Shown: piece by piece, positions 63,915 through 64,000 of the stretch
Layout: every line of letters starts with the position of its first letter
Numbering within the stretch: position 1 is the stretch's first letter
Source: an uncultured Cyclobacteriaceae bacterium
Lineage (GTDB): Bacteria > Bacteroidota > Bacteroidia > Cytophagales > Cyclobacteriaceae
Length of the DNA stretch: 64,000 bases
NCBI GenBank assembly: GCA_937146645.1
Contig: CAKZRQ010000051.1
Coordinates: 101,687-165,686 of the forward strand
Direction of reading: 5' to 3'
The notes under the pieces: generated by a model
The model's input: the letters and a program-made list of their open reading frames with translations, nothing else
Database searches by the model: none
Told to the model about the DNA's origin: nothing
Made by a program: the position numbers and the translations under genes

Positions 63915-64000
63915 TTAAAGATCAGAATTGATAAAGTCAAGTCTTATATTGCTATTTGGCTTTTTGGTAGATATTAGCCTGCGAAAGAGGTTGGAAAGGG
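63915..64000. repeat. 86-bp tandem repeat, copy 2, at the window edge
   Basis: This copy differs from copy 1 at one base. The window ends at the last base of the match, so the array may continue to the right with further palindromes. Confidence 0.9.

Noticed and set aside
63785..64000. Integron attC sites or CRISPR repeats as explanation of the right-edge array
   Set aside because: No typical R'/R'' core sites are seen, and units are too long and too few for CRISPR. The continuation outside the window is unknown.

Overview
The window looks like chromosome of an aerobic, probably marine Bacteroidota, most likely order Cytophagales (Cyclobacteriaceae-like). The grounds are the mix of families (GH97, S1 sulfatases, Tat-exported Gfo/Idh/MocA oxidoreductases, 3-keto-disaccharide hydrolase, ThuA, DUF6600, DUF1460, VPS10/BNR-repeat proteins, MacB/FtsX permeases), TAnnTTTG-type promoter elements, few Shine-Dalgarno sequences, and interspersed intergenic repeats of a kind common in this group. 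The genus is inference. I see no rRNA, tRNA, insertion sequence, CRISPR array or SusC/SusD pair.

Layout. 1-9.2 kb: stress and envelope genes (cold-shock protein, large MscS channel, Hsp20, HtrA protease, secreted serine hydrolase, TPR lipoprotein, SulP transporter). 9.3-12.5 kb: a compact three-gene set (NAD-dependent epimerase, GT61-like glycosyltransferase, NDP-hexose 2,3-dehydratase) that looks like a fragment of deoxysugar or glycan synthesis. 12.5-18.2 kb: a large BNR/VPS10-repeat protein, a DUF6600 protein with a Ser/Arg-rich tail, and a TIGR04283-type glycosyltransferase. 18.2-22.7 kb: a tight minus-strand operon of serine hydrolase, ADP-ribosylglycohydrolase-like lipoprotein, zinc alcohol dehydrogenase and Gfo/Idh/MocA oxidoreductase. 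22.9-30.4 kb: exported DinB-like protein, S9 peptidase, a COG0523 GTPase lacking its usual CxCC motif, and an ABC permease. 30.5-33.2 kb: an SGNH esterase between two long repeats, a 3-keto-disaccharide hydrolase and a divergent cytochrome c lipoprotein. 33.4-35.5 kb: an AT-rich island of three unfamiliar genes. 35.7-45.3 kb: a glycan-degradation block (Tat-exported oxidoreductase, CE15-like esterase, GH97, ATP-grasp, two tandem sulfatases). 45.6-53.9 kb: serine hydrolase, ACC-synthase-like aminotransferase, DoxX-like protein, POTRA/beta-barrel protein, sialidase and a third sulfatase. 54.1-56.8 kb: a sulfite-dehydrogenase pair (molybdopterin subunit plus cytochrome c) and a ThuA protein. 56.8-57.7 kb: a three-gene XRE-regulator operon, including a 57-residue gene, behind a palindromic operator. 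57.7-61.9 kb: SRPBCC protein, secreted protein, DUF1460 protein and L-serine dehydratase. 62.0-64.0 kb: a convergent AbiEii/AbiEi-like toxin-antitoxin pair next to a tandem repeat containing two diverged but perfect palindromes.

How the genes work together. Many products carry Sec, Tat or lipoprotein signals and act on carbohydrates: sulfatases, sialidase, GH97, CE15-like and SGNH esterases. Two Gfo/Idh/MocA enzymes, the DUF1080 hydrolase, ThuA and the cytochromes fit oxidation of glycosides at C3, but this pathway is inferred from families, not from one operon. Repeats are the second theme. A 28-bp motif occurs seven times between genes and brackets several single genes, and the right edge holds the start of what may be a longer palindrome-bearing array next to the toxin-antitoxin genes.
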